Part shown: positions 40,858 through 47,821 of the stretch, piece after piece
How positions within the stretch are numbered: position 1 is the stretch's first letter
Layout: each line of letters begins with the position of its first letter
NCBI GenBank assembly: GCA_947503965.1
Contig: CANNFU010000010.1
Coordinates: forward strand, 1 to 64,000
Direction: 5' to 3'
From: an uncultured Paracoccaceae bacterium
GTDB taxonomy: Bacteria; Pseudomonadota; Alphaproteobacteria; Rhodobacterales; Rhodobacteraceae
DNA: 64,000 nt
Translations under genes and position numbers: made by a program
The notes under the pieces: generated by a model
The model's input: only the letters and a program-made list of their open reading frames with translations
Databases searched by the model: none
Told to the model about the DNA's origin: nothing

Positions 40858-41538
40858 CTCATTTTCTCCTTAGGATGTCTCATCTGCTCCACGGAATGCG
40901 GGACATACCGACCACCCTCGTCCAAACCGGTTTGGGTCAAGGACGCATCGCGCCAGCTTTGCTGGGCCGCAGTATTTTCGGAGAACGTTGTTCCAACACG
41001 CGCGGTCTCGCGGAAAGGAGATTCCACATCCACACCCCCTGCCCTTGCTGAAAATACGGAGGATCCTTGAGGCGGGCCGCTTTGGGTGCCATGCCGGAGG
41101 CTATGCTTCCTCATTCAGTAGGAGTAGGATTACTGAAGTCGGGCGATACCGGCGCAGGCAAAGGCTGGTCTGCTGCGCAGCGCCGACGACGGAGTGGAGG
41201 AACGCCTCATTTGAGCTTGCTCAGATGATGGCTTACGGAATGCAGTCTTCGGCCAAGCGGCAGATCAGACTGCTCGTGCCGCAATCGACTGGCGGGCCAC
41301 CCATCGCAACATCCACACGACTGTGTGAGATCGCAGCGCGATCTTCAGACCTCCGACACGCGAAGCCGAGGAAGGCTGGCCGAAAGGCGTTGCAAGGTCG
41401 GATTTGTCAACGCAGCCATGCCACACAGCGCCCGGCGAAGGGATCGTTACCCCTTGCGGGCCGAGACACCTTGGTGGCTCGGGTGAGGCGTAGCCGAGGT
41501 AGAGCCCGGTCAGCTTCAGCTGATTGCCCCAAATCACC
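40858..41538. other. Non-coding gap with nested inverted repeats
   Basis: No supported gene lies here. TCAAGGA (40937-40943) pairs with TCCTTGA (41064-41070), and inside it GTATTTTC (40972-40979) pairs with GAAAATAC (41050-41057). A palindrome CAAACCGGTTTG is at 40924-40935. The region is upstream of the SLOG gene on the minus strand. Frames across 41265-41789 are shadows of the next gene and have no ribosome site. Confidence 0.45.
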
Positions 41539-41874
41539 CTACTTGTTGCAATCGATCCACCTGGACATGAGGCCTTTGTCGCGAAAGCACTCATGAGGGA
41601 CTTCGCTGCGCTTGTAGCGTGCGATCCGCTCAGCAAACTGGACCTGTTTTGAGGATGGATAGTTGTCAAACTGGCTTGTGACTGTTCGTCCTGACTTTTG
41701 CGCGTCGATCCAATCAGACAGACTGCGACGGTCCCGTTGCGCTTCCCATGGCAGCACTTTTCCCGTTTTTTGTGATAGAAACCTTGCATATTTCAGCTGC
41801 TTTTCGGTCGCGGGCAGCTGGTGATAGTCGTTTGACTGTATGGGTTCTTGGCGTTGACCATGTGAATGTTGCAT
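41539..41874 (-). CDS. Small protein with two topoisomerase-tail-like repeats
   Basis: This 111-residue protein contains two related repeats of about 40 residues: PATEKQLKYARFLSQKTGK...DRRSLSDWID and YPSSKQVQFAERIARYKR...DKGLMSRWID. Similar K-Q-x-x-Y/F-A-x-x-I/L repeats occur at the C-termini of some type I topoisomerases. GGAGGG four bases before ATG 41874 sets the start. It may bind DNA. It is one of several leftward genes with a heavily structured upstream region. Confidence 0.55.
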   Translation of the reverse strand: MQHSHGQRQEPIQSNDYHQLPATEKQLKYARFLSQKTGKVLPWEAQRDRRSLSDWIDAQKSGRTVTSQFDNYPSSKQVQFAERIARYKRSEVPHECFRDKGLMSRWIDCNK

Positions 41875-41913
41875 CTCACCCTCCATCATGCCGGGAATAT
41901 AGAACAAAGAGTG

Positions 41914-42026
41914 AACAAAAGCAACTTTTTCTCTGCAAATGGGCGACGGCCCATATCGAAACCTTTTGTTTCAGACCGCAACGCGGTCTTCGGGGGCCAA
42001 GCCGGCTCCCGGTGTCGCGGGGCGAC
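41914..42026. other. Cluster of hairpins upstream of the 41539-41874 gene
   Basis: AACAAAAG (41914-41921) pairs with CTTTTGTT (41963-41970), enclosing ATGGGC-gacg-GCCCAT (41939-41954). Then GACCGC-aac-GCGGTC (41974-41988) and GTCGC-ggg-GCGAC (42014-42026). No gene is supported in 41875-42107. This is similar in density to the regions at 39.5 and 42.3 kb. Confidence 0.5.
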
Positions 42027-42071
42027 GCTGCTACGGTGGATGCGAAGCCAGTATGGTTGCCAGAGCCAAAT

Positions 42072-42094
42072 GGGGAAGGCGTACAGCCTTCCCC
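42072..42094 (-). terminator. Hairpin terminator after the 64-residue gene
   Basis: GGGGAAGGC and GCCTTCCCC form a perfect 9-bp stem with a 5-base loop, 14 bases past the stop at 42108 on the minus strand; only a short ATTT follows. It could also terminate in the + direction (CCCCTTT). Confidence 0.6.
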
Positions 42095-42107
42095 TTTGGA
42101 GCGACGG

Positions 42108-42302
42108 TTATTCCTGGTCACCATCGCGCTCTTTGGGCGGGAAGATGACCATTTTGCCGTTGGTTGGTGTGGCGAAGAGTTCGATGGTCATGATGGCTTT
42201 GGAGTCTTCCTTTGCGGGGAATGCGACCCCGACCCGGTTGAAGCGCGTGACGCCGTCGTTGCCTTCGACTGGTGTGGTGACGTTGTAGAATGTTTTAGAC
42301 AT
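42108..42302 (-). CDS. Small conserved-looking hypothetical protein
   Basis: This 64-residue protein starts MSKTFYNVTTPVEGNDG and is predicted to be mostly beta (VGVAFPAKEDSKAIMTIELFATPTNGKMVIFPPKE). AAAGGAA before ATG 42302 fits. No family recognised, though small beta proteins of this kind sit beside DUF736 genes on alphaproteobacterial plasmids. Its ribosome site is part of the base of a very long predicted hairpin at 42311-42484. Confidence 0.55.
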   Translation of the reverse strand: MSKTFYNVTTPVEGNDGVTRFNRVGVAFPAKEDSKAIMTIELFATPTNGKMVIFPPKERDGDQE

Positions 42303-42310
42303 ATCGTGTT

Positions 42311-42484
42311 CCTTTCGTTTTCGATGCAAATCTTCTGCGGCCCCGATTGCGGCCGGATGTCAGGCGCAACTTTGTCTCGCGCGGAATGGGTGCGCAGCGC
42401 CCAGGGGAAAGTTGTGCTTGAAGGCACCCGCGTGCCGGCATCCGGTCCAGGGGCCGGATCTTGCATCTCCCAGAAAACGAAAGG
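42311..42484. promoter_or_regulatory. 174-nt nested inverted repeat over the 5' region of the 42302 gene
   Basis: CCTTTCGTTTTC (42311-42322) pairs perfectly with GAAAACGAAAGG (42473-42484). Inside it GATGCAA (42323-42329)/TTGCATC (42461-42467), GGCCCC (42339-42344)/GGGGCC (42450-42455), CCGGATG (42353-42359)/CATCCGG (42439-42445), and GCGCAACTTT (42364-42373)/AAAGTTGTGC (42408-42417, one G-T pair) are all collinear. A side hairpin GGCAC-CCGC-GTGCC is at 42423-42436. The outer arm holds the gene's Shine-Dalgarno. It suggests a single-stranded promoter or RNA switch. Confidence 0.65.
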
Positions 42485-42768
42485 GATGCGATCTGTCCTA
42501 TCGGCTTTCGACATCACCTCTGTCGATGGTTCGTCGGCGTTGCCTCAACGGGCCTGAACGTGGTTCGCTCAAAGAGTTTCCAAAGCTATCATGACCATCT
42601 GTCCCACAACGCCGATCTCTGGCTGGCTCAATCGAAAAGCCCCAAGTTGACCTGGTAGGCGGGATCGAGCGATGGTCCCAAGGCCTTTGCGCCGCTTGGC
42701 ACGTTCGGCACTTTGACCTGCGTCACGTACAGTTTGCCTTTGGGCCACGGCTTCCTTGAGAATGCTGA
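42485..42768. other. Non-coding spacer
   Basis: Between the long inverted repeat and the end of the ArdC gene no frame has a ribosome site or recognisable motif. A minus-strand frame at 42569-42823 overlaps the ArdC end and looks like a shadow. Confidence 0.35.
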
Positions 42769-43665
42769 TCAGGCCACCGCGCTTGCGCGTGTTGCGCTCT
42801 TCGCAACCAGCTCGTTGATGCAATCGACGGCTTTTTGCGCTTCGGCGGCAGCCTTGAAGATGAGGTCTTTGTCGTTCTTGAGGGCGCGCAGCCAGCCCTC
42901 GATGTAGGCGGCCGTTTGGGCAAAGTCGGGTGTCACCCCAAGCTGCACGGCCAGGAACGCGGCGCCGATCTCAGCGACCAATTCGTCAAACGCGTACTCG
43001 CGTTTGGTGCTGTGAGCTTTCTGCGTATCGAGCCGCTTTGGGCCGCAAACCCAATGCGTTGTTTCATGCCCGAGCACCCCATAGTACCGGGACGCGTCGT
43101 AAAACGTTGCAATCGGCGGCATATGGATAATGTCTTTGATCGGATGGAAATATGCCCGTGGTTCATCCGTGGTGATGATCTCTGCACCGGTGTCCGCAAA
43201 GAAAGCGTCGAGCTTCGGATCAGCTTTTGTGCCAAGATCGCGGGGTGGCGCGGGGCGCTGGTAGTATTCCTCGGGCAGATCATCGATTTGATCGGCGTTG
43301 AAGACGTTGTTAACCTTCGCAAAGCGGCTCTGGAGGGTTTCGACCTCTCCGCTGTCTGCGTTCTCCTGCTCACGCTGGTATGTGCCATAATAGACTGATC
43401 GTGTGGCCTTTTCCCCTTTGCGGACACATCCGCCGAGAGCGAGGGCCTGTCGGTAGGTCATCCAACGTGCCGAATGAAAGTTGCCGATGGATGCCGATGC
43501 CCAAAGCATCAGGATGTTCACGCCCCGGTACTGTTCTCCGTTGTGCCGCTTGGGGAATGCGACGGCTGCGGCATCCCCTGTCCAGGGCTTGCGCCATGGC
43601 GGGGTCCCTTCTTCGATCTGGGCAATGATGGTGTTGGTGACGTGTTCTTTGATATCGATTTTCAT
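42769..43665 (-). CDS. ardC: ArdC-type antirestriction protein
   Basis: This 298-residue protein has the N-terminal ArdC single-strand-DNA-binding region (TPPWRKPWTG, GVNILMLWASA, WMTYRQALALGGCVRKGEK) and a C-terminal zincin-like metallopeptidase domain with HETTH (about 200-204), a conserved YAFDELVAEIGAAFL helix carrying the third ligand, and ITTDEPRAYFHP before it. ArdC protects incoming plasmid DNA from host restriction and is a classical leading-region gene. AAAGGA before ATG 43665 supports the start. The terminator-like hairpin at 43686 lies upstream. Confidence 0.88.
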   Translation of the reverse strand: MKIDIKEHVTNTIIAQIEEGTPPWRKPWTGDAAAVAFPKRHNGEQYRGVNILMLWASASIGNFHSARWMTYRQALALGGCVRKGEKATRSVYYGTYQREQENADSGEVETLQSRFAKVNNVFNADQIDDLPEEYYQRPAPPRDLGTKADPKLDAFFADTGAEIITTDEPRAYFHPIKDIIHMPPIATFYDASRYYGVLGHETTHWVCGPKRLDTQKAHSTKREYAFDELVAEIGAAFLAVQLGVTPDFAQTAAYIEGWLRALKNDKDLIFKAAAEAQKAVDCINELVAKSATRASAVA

Positions 43666-43685
43666 CGGATCGTCCTTTCGGTTGC

Positions 43686-43715
43686 AAAAAAGGCGTCACG
43701 CAGATGCGCAACGCC
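43686..43715 (-). terminator. Rho-independent terminator
   Basis: On the minus strand GGCGTTGCGC, a 4-base loop and GCGTGACGCC (43692-43715) are followed by TTTTTT (43686-43691). It lies 36 bases past the stop of the gene at 43751 and 21 bases before the ardC start, so it separates the two transcripts. Confidence 0.8.
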
Positions 43716-43750
43716 GTTTTGGGTATTGGGGTATTGGGGTTCGGGCGAGA

Positions 43751-44395
43751 TTAGCCGAAGCGGCAGCCGCTCACCGTGAAAGTGTATTCATTGGCAATGA
43801 TGGCGGCCTCGACTTCACTTTCAGAGGTGATGTGCTCATGTTCGGCTTCGAGCCGCTTGTAGAGCCATCGGGCGAGGTCACGCATTGCGCCTGCCACCGT
43901 GGTTTCCGCGTCTTCGGTGGGCGGCTGACCGATCGCGCTGTCGCGCTCTACGGTGATGACCATCGCGTGTTCATGGCAATACTGCCCCCGGTGGTCGATG
44001 TTGGCGGCGAGCTGATAGATGTTGCGACGTTGGACGTCCTGCAAGCGATCAGCGATGTGATGCAGGACACGGTCTTGCGGGGCATGTGCCCTAATGGCAA
44101 GGCTGCCACCACGGGCATAGCGCCATGACGCCTCAAAACTTGCACCGTCACCTTGGTTCCGAAACCCAGTGAACCAGACGCAGGGTTCGCAAAACTGCCT
44201 TTGAGTGCTTGCGTTCCTGATCCGTGTCTTGAGATTGATGCCGATGCTGTCACAGATCATCGCAAAGTCTTCGTAGACCGCCTGCCACCACCCGTAGTGT
44301 GGGCCGAGTTCGCGATACCAGTCCCTTGCGGCGTCCTGCGCCGCGTCAGAGAGCTCCTCGTAGGTGTAGACGATGGTTTCTATGACCTCAGGCAT
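43751..44395 (-). CDS. Hypothetical protein of mobile elements
   Basis: The 214-residue product starts MPEVIETIVYTYEELSDAAQDAARDWYRELG and contains WWQAVYEDFAMICDSIGI, WFTGFRNQGDGASFEASWRY and a YCHEHAMVITVE stretch. Such proteins are widespread on phages and conjugative plasmids and are sometimes annotated as antitoxin-like, without evidence. GAGGAG before ATG 44395 sets the start, overlapping the upstream gene end. It is part of a three-gene operon from 45049. Confidence 0.6.
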   Translation of the reverse strand: MPEVIETIVYTYEELSDAAQDAARDWYRELGPHYGWWQAVYEDFAMICDSIGINLKTRIRNASTQRQFCEPCVWFTGFRNQGDGASFEASWRYARGGSLAIRAHAPQDRVLHHIADRLQDVQRRNIYQLAANIDHRGQYCHEHAMVITVERDSAIGQPPTEDAETTVAGAMRDLARWLYKRLEAEHEHITSESEVEAAIIANEYTFTVSGCRFG

Positions 44396-44774
44396 CGTCG
44401 TTCTCCTCGTTTTCGGGCAATGCTGGCCATGCTTCCGCAGCTTCGACGACCCGCTGAATGCTGCCATCGTCGTCGTTGAAGATGCTTTGCATCTGATAGA
44501 CTTGGTGCAGGAGATCAGCGAGTTGGGCCATTGCTGATTGTGTCAGTTCGGCTAACGCGGTTGTGTCTTCGATTTCGTGTTTTTCGATCCAGATAGCGTC
44601 GTCGAAGTCGCCATGCACCTTATAGGCGTCATGCCAATTGTCTGGGCATGGGTCAGGTCCGTTCCAATCTTCCGCACACCATGCCAGTGCGGCTGCATCG
44701 GCCCCGGCTTCGGTGGTGAATGGGCGTGCTCTGATCCCGTTGCTGTCATCGGTAATGACAATCCAGATGTTCAT
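44388..44774 (-). CDS. Hypothetical acidic protein
   Basis: A 128-residue acidic protein, MNIWIVITDDSNGIRARPF and AALAWCAEDWNGPDP, with a helical C-terminus (LAELTQSAMAQLADLLHQVY). AAGGAG before ATG 44774. Its start overlaps the stop of the upstream gene and its end overlaps the next. No family recognised; acidic plasmid proteins sometimes mimic DNA as antirestriction factors, but that is speculative here. Confidence 0.55.
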   Translation of the reverse strand: MNIWIVITDDSNGIRARPFTTEAGADAAALAWCAEDWNGPDPCPDNWHDAYKVHGDFDDAIWIEKHEIEDTTALAELTQSAMAQLADLLHQVYQMQSIFNDDDGSIQRVVEAAEAWPALPENEENDDA

Positions 44775-45049
44775 GATCTTTCTCCTTGATCGGCTTCTGA
44801 ACCTTCCAAAGCCGCCTTTCTCTTTTGCCGATCTTCGTCACCCCGTTCCGCGATATAGAAACGGTACCCGCGCCTGTCCCAAAGTCCGAAAGCCAGCCCT
44901 TCTTGATCTGCCAGATGGCGCAAGTCACACAGGGCGAAGCTCATGGCGTCTGCGATACTCTCTGCGTCTGGGTAGAGAGCGCCAAGCAATTCAACCATGC
45001 GGTCACATTGAAAATAGGTGCTGTCCCGTGGTTCGGGCATATGTCCCAT
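44771..45049 (-). CDS. Hypothetical protein, first of a three-gene operon
   Basis: The 92-residue product starts MGHMPEPRDSTYFQCDRMVELLGALYPDAESIADAMSF and ends in a charged tail. AAGGAG with seven-base spacing sets ATG 45049; an upstream extension to 45100 would enter the terminator. Helical; no motif recognised. Its stop overlaps the next gene by four bases. Confidence 0.55.
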   Translation of the reverse strand: MGHMPEPRDSTYFQCDRMVELLGALYPDAESIADAMSFALCDLRHLADQEGLAFGLWDRRGYRFYIAERGDEDRQKRKAALEGSEADQGERS

Positions 45050-45086
45050 TGGGGTCTCCTTTCTTATGGTGATGGGTGTGCCAATG

Positions 45087-45116
45087 AAAAAAGGCGCCAT
45101 GCTTTCGCATGACGCC
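45087..45116 (-). terminator. Rho-independent terminator after the DUF736 gene
   Basis: Minus strand GGCGTCATGC-GAAA-GCATGGCGCC (45093-45116), one mismatch, followed by TTTTTT (45087-45092). It lies 55 bases past the stop at 45171. Confidence 0.85.
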
Positions 45117-45170
45117 CTCGGTTCAGGGTCCTGTCAGGGAGGGTAACTGGACCCCGGTCCTGTTCGGCGC

Positions 45171-45857
45171 TTAGGCCGCGTCTTGTATCGGCTGTTCGAC
45201 CAGTTTGATGATGTTGAACTTGTCAGGTTCCGCACCCTCGCCCTGAACGGCATTCGCCCGGTGCTGTGACCCTGTGGGTGCGTAGAAGGACAGCGAGAAA
45301 TAATCGTTGCCACGGTCGGATACGGCTTTCCATGCGGATCCGATCCGGATGACATGACCGGATGGAGACGTGACTTCCATGCGGAAGTCCGGGTGCTTTT
45401 CGTCCTGCTTGTCTTCGACGGGGATCAGTACGACATTCATGGAGAAATCGTAGCTTTCGATGATGCCGGCCAATGCCCCGTCATCTGTCAGTTCGAGGTT
45501 ACCACCGACCATGATGGGCGATGCCTCGCCGCCGGCCAATGGAACGACCGTAAATTCGCCCTTGGGGGTTGTGTCGTTGCGCACCGCGTTCATGCGCCAT
45601 GTCTTGCCATTGCGGTCCGTGACGGTGATCGCGTAGTAGTCGTTGCCCGAGTTGACGCCGACAGCCTTCCACATTGAACCGACACGCAGTGCGTTGCCGC
45701 GGGGTGTCCGGGCCTCGATGTGATAGTCAGGATGGTTGTCGGCATTCTTGTATGCGTTGGGAATGACCCGGAGGTCTGCGATATCGAAGAGCAATGTTGC
45801 GATGCTCAGTGTGAAGTTTGGTGATTGTGCGACTGGCTTCAGTGTTCCGGTGATCAT
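45171..45857 (-). CDS. Tandem DUF736-like protein
   Basis: This 228-residue protein contains two homologous halves: PDYHIEARTPRGNALRVGSMWKAVG... (about 45-105) and PDFRMEVTSPSGHVIRIGSAWKAVS... (about 155-210), each with W-K-A-V and G-N-D-Y-Y/F. Single copies of this pattern belong to DUF736, small plasmid proteins of alphaproteobacteria, usually about 100 residues. The fused tandem form is less usual. GGAAG precedes ATG 45857. A hairpin (GATCCA...TGGATC) and a terminator flank it. Confidence 0.7.
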   Translation of the reverse strand: MITGTLKPVAQSPNFTLSIATLLFDIADLRVIPNAYKNADNHPDYHIEARTPRGNALRVGSMWKAVGVNSGNDYYAITVTDRNGKTWRMNAVRNDTTPKGEFTVVPLAGGEASPIMVGGNLELTDDGALAGIIESYDFSMNVVLIPVEDKQDEKHPDFRMEVTSPSGHVIRIGSAWKAVSDRGNDYFSLSFYAPTGSQHRANAVQGEGAEPDKFNIIKLVEQPIQDAA

Positions 45858-46004
45858 TTTGGCTTCCTTTGATTTGAGGTTGTGATCCACATGTTTGTGC
45901 TGGATCTCTTTTCCGACCCCGTGGGATCGCCCTCGGCGAAGCCGCCTTTCACCTTTCGTGTGCTACCGATGCCCTAAACACCATACCAGCGACGGAACTC
46001 TGCC

Positions 46005-46238
46005 CTAACCAAAAACGATAGATTCCCAATCACTGTCGGTTTCAGTTTCGTCTTCGGTTTTGCAGATGTGAACACCGCTGGAGTGGGTACGGACATTGAC
46101 CCATTCTTTCGGCCACAGGTTCACTGCAACCGGGCCAAGATGTTCAATTGGCGCGTAAATGGGAAATTCTTGGCCATCATCCGTTGTGATGGTTCTCTTG
46201 GCAACCGCGCCTGGCACGACGACACGTTCTTTTGGCAT
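46005..46238 (-). CDS. Small hypothetical protein
   Basis: The 77-residue product starts MPKERVVVPGAVAKRTITTDDG and has WPKEWVNVRTHSSGVHICKTEDETET, mostly beta with an acidic end. GGGGAG seven bases before ATG 46238 supports it. Unrecognised. It ends the rightmost part of the leftward gene run. Confidence 0.55.
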   Translation of the reverse strand: MPKERVVVPGAVAKRTITTDDGQEFPIYAPIEHLGPVAVNLWPKEWVNVRTHSSGVHICKTEDETETDSDWESIVFG

Positions 46239-46301
46239 ATCCTGGCTCCCCAAAGCACTGTGCTCAAATGATCTTGACGCGACCTTATCACGGATTTGTG
46301 G

Positions 46302-46490
46302 TTATGAAAGAAGGCTGGTCATATCCGTGATCACCTTGATAAAGATTGCGAGCCACATCTCAGTTCCACCAAGATAACCTGAGATGAAGACACTCCCAAA
46401 ACCCAGTCGCGTGTGCAGTTGAGACCTTGGGAATTTCCGCAGAAAGAAGAAAGCGGCACCCGTGAAAAAGACGATGATCCATCCGAACAT
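46302..46490 (-). CDS. Possible small membrane protein
   Basis: A 62-residue hydrophobic frame with two likely membrane helices (about 1-17 and 35-52) separated by a basic loop (RKFPRSQLHTRLG). No ribosome site is visible before the ATG at 46490, and no family is known, so this is tentative. Confidence 0.35.
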   Translation of the reverse strand: MFGWIIVFFTGAAFFFLRKFPRSQLHTRLGFGSVFISGYLGGTEMWLAIFIKVITDMTSLLS

Positions 46491-46694
46491 AGAGAATGAT
46501 TAGCCGGTCCTGCAGTCTTTTATCAACTCTTTCAGCCGACAGGGCGGGAAGTCGGCTCGTGGGCGCTTGATGCATCAGTCCCAAAAAGCCGGTGCGCTGG
46601 CTCTGCTGTGCGTTCGCGCGGTGCGCGCTTCTTGTGGTTCACTCTGATTTGCGCATGTGATGTAGTGCGGCTAGCAATCACAAGGGACACCAAT

Positions 46695-47039
46695 ATGAAA
46701 CCTGACCTCAAATCCATGACGCGCAAGCAGCTCGAGAAGCTCAGCGCAGATATCGATAAAGCGCTCGCGCGCGTCACCAGGACAGAAATGAAAGAAGCCT
46801 TGGCGGCAGCAGAGAAAGCGGCCAAGGCACATGGGTTCTCCCTCTCCGAGATTGCGCCGGGTGGTCGCCCAGCAGAAACACCAAAGAAAAAGGCGGCCAA
46901 GAAGCCGAAGAAATCCGGTATCCCCAGATACGCCAATCCGGATGACAAGAGCCAGACATGGACCGGCAAAGGGCGGCGACCCGATTGGTTCCTGGCCGCA
47001 ATGGAAGCAGGAAAGTCACCGGACGATCTCGCAGTCTGA
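46695..47039 (+). CDS. H-NS family nucleoid-associated protein
   Basis: The 114-residue product has an N-terminal oligomerisation helix (SMTRKQLEKLSADIDKALARV...), a basic linker (PKKKAAKKPKK) and a C-terminal DNA-binding motif NPDDKSQTWTGKGRRPDWF, the H-NS core (T-W-T/S-G-x-G-R/K-x-P). It would silence AT-rich DNA, such as the accessory block. GGGA seven bases before ATG 46695 supports the start rather than an earlier in-frame start. Plasmid copies of H-NS ('stealth' proteins) limit the fitness cost of newly arrived plasmids. Confidence 0.85.
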   Translation: MKPDLKSMTRKQLEKLSADIDKALARVTRTEMKEALAAAEKAAKAHGFSLSEIAPGGRPAETPKKKAAKKPKKSGIPRYANPDDKSQTWTGKGRRPDWFLAAMEAGKSPDDLAV

Positions 47040-47212
47040 CCGCCGGGTTCAATGCGGATCTCATAAGGAATAGTCGAGGAACGTCTGATCTATGAGGCTT
47101 GTGGAACGCGTGACCGAGGAGGCATCTTGGCGATGAAGTCTTGCCGCATCTGACCGTTTACAAAATGGTCTGTCCTGATAGTTGGATGTTGTCCCAGCAT
47201 ATGAGGCCCACC

Positions 47213-47740
47213 ATGCCGGATCTTCTCCAGGAACTCGACGCGTATCTGCAGTCAGACGACAGTCCGCCGGACTGCCTGATGTTGTCCGATTTGGACGGGT
47301 TCCTGACGGGCGTTGCCTGCACGCCCGTGCCGCTGGCGAATTGGGCGGATGTGGCTTTTGGTGCTGGTGCGAGTGTTCCGCCGCGGATCATGACGTTAAC
47401 CCGGAAACGGCTGGAGGACATCACGGCATCATTGTCTGCAGAACCGGGACTGCTGGAACCTGTCTTCTGGCAAGCACCTGAGGGCCATGCCATTGCCATG
47501 GACTGGTGCGAAGGCTTCATGGAGGCCGTCAAGCTCAACACAGTACACTGGGACAAGTTTGGGCAATCGACCACCGGTGCAAAGCTTCTCATGCCAATCC
47601 TTGTTCACATGTTTGACGACAGCGGCAACTCGCTCTTTGGCATCGCGCAGGAAGATATTGATGAGACGCTAGAAGCAGCTGCGCAAGCAATCCCGCAAAC
47701 CGTGCCGCTGATCCGTCGAGAAATGCGGATGTTGGGATAG
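47213..47740 (+). CDS. UPF0149 (YecA/YgfB-like) family protein
   Basis: The 175-residue product starts MPDLLQELDAYLQS and has LMLSDLDGFLTGVACTPV and later CEGFMEAVKL, which are the conserved helical repeats of the UPF0149 family. There is no C-terminal SEC-C zinc motif. Its function is not known. GAGG lies seven bases before ATG 47213; an ATG at 47201 is also possible. It is followed directly by an IS110 element. Confidence 0.75.
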   Translation: MPDLLQELDAYLQSDDSPPDCLMLSDLDGFLTGVACTPVPLANWADVAFGAGASVPPRIMTLTRKRLEDITASLSAEPGLLEPVFWQAPEGHAIAMDWCEGFMEAVKLNTVHWDKFGQSTTGAKLLMPILVHMFDDSGNSLFGIAQEDIDETLEAAAQAIPQTVPLIRREMRMLG

Positions 47741-47821
47741 TGCTGAAGCATGCCAGCAGGCGATGAGTGCGCCGCCACGATCCAAAATCATGACGAACAA
47801 AGAAATCTAATGCCTGCACCT

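Noticed and set aside
41265..41789. Minus-strand open frame of 174 codons
   Set aside because: It overlaps the supported gene at 41539-41874 in another frame, is Ser/Gly-rich without recognisable motifs and has no ribosome site.
42569..42823. Minus-strand open frame at the ArdC end
   Set aside because: It overlaps the ArdC gene and has an Arg/Gln-rich product without similarity; likely a shadow.
43720..43742. Short GGGTATTGG repeats that resemble a repeat array
   Set aside because: Only two or three imperfect copies, no spacer pattern; not a CRISPR array or iteron set. No CRISPR array is seen anywhere in the window.
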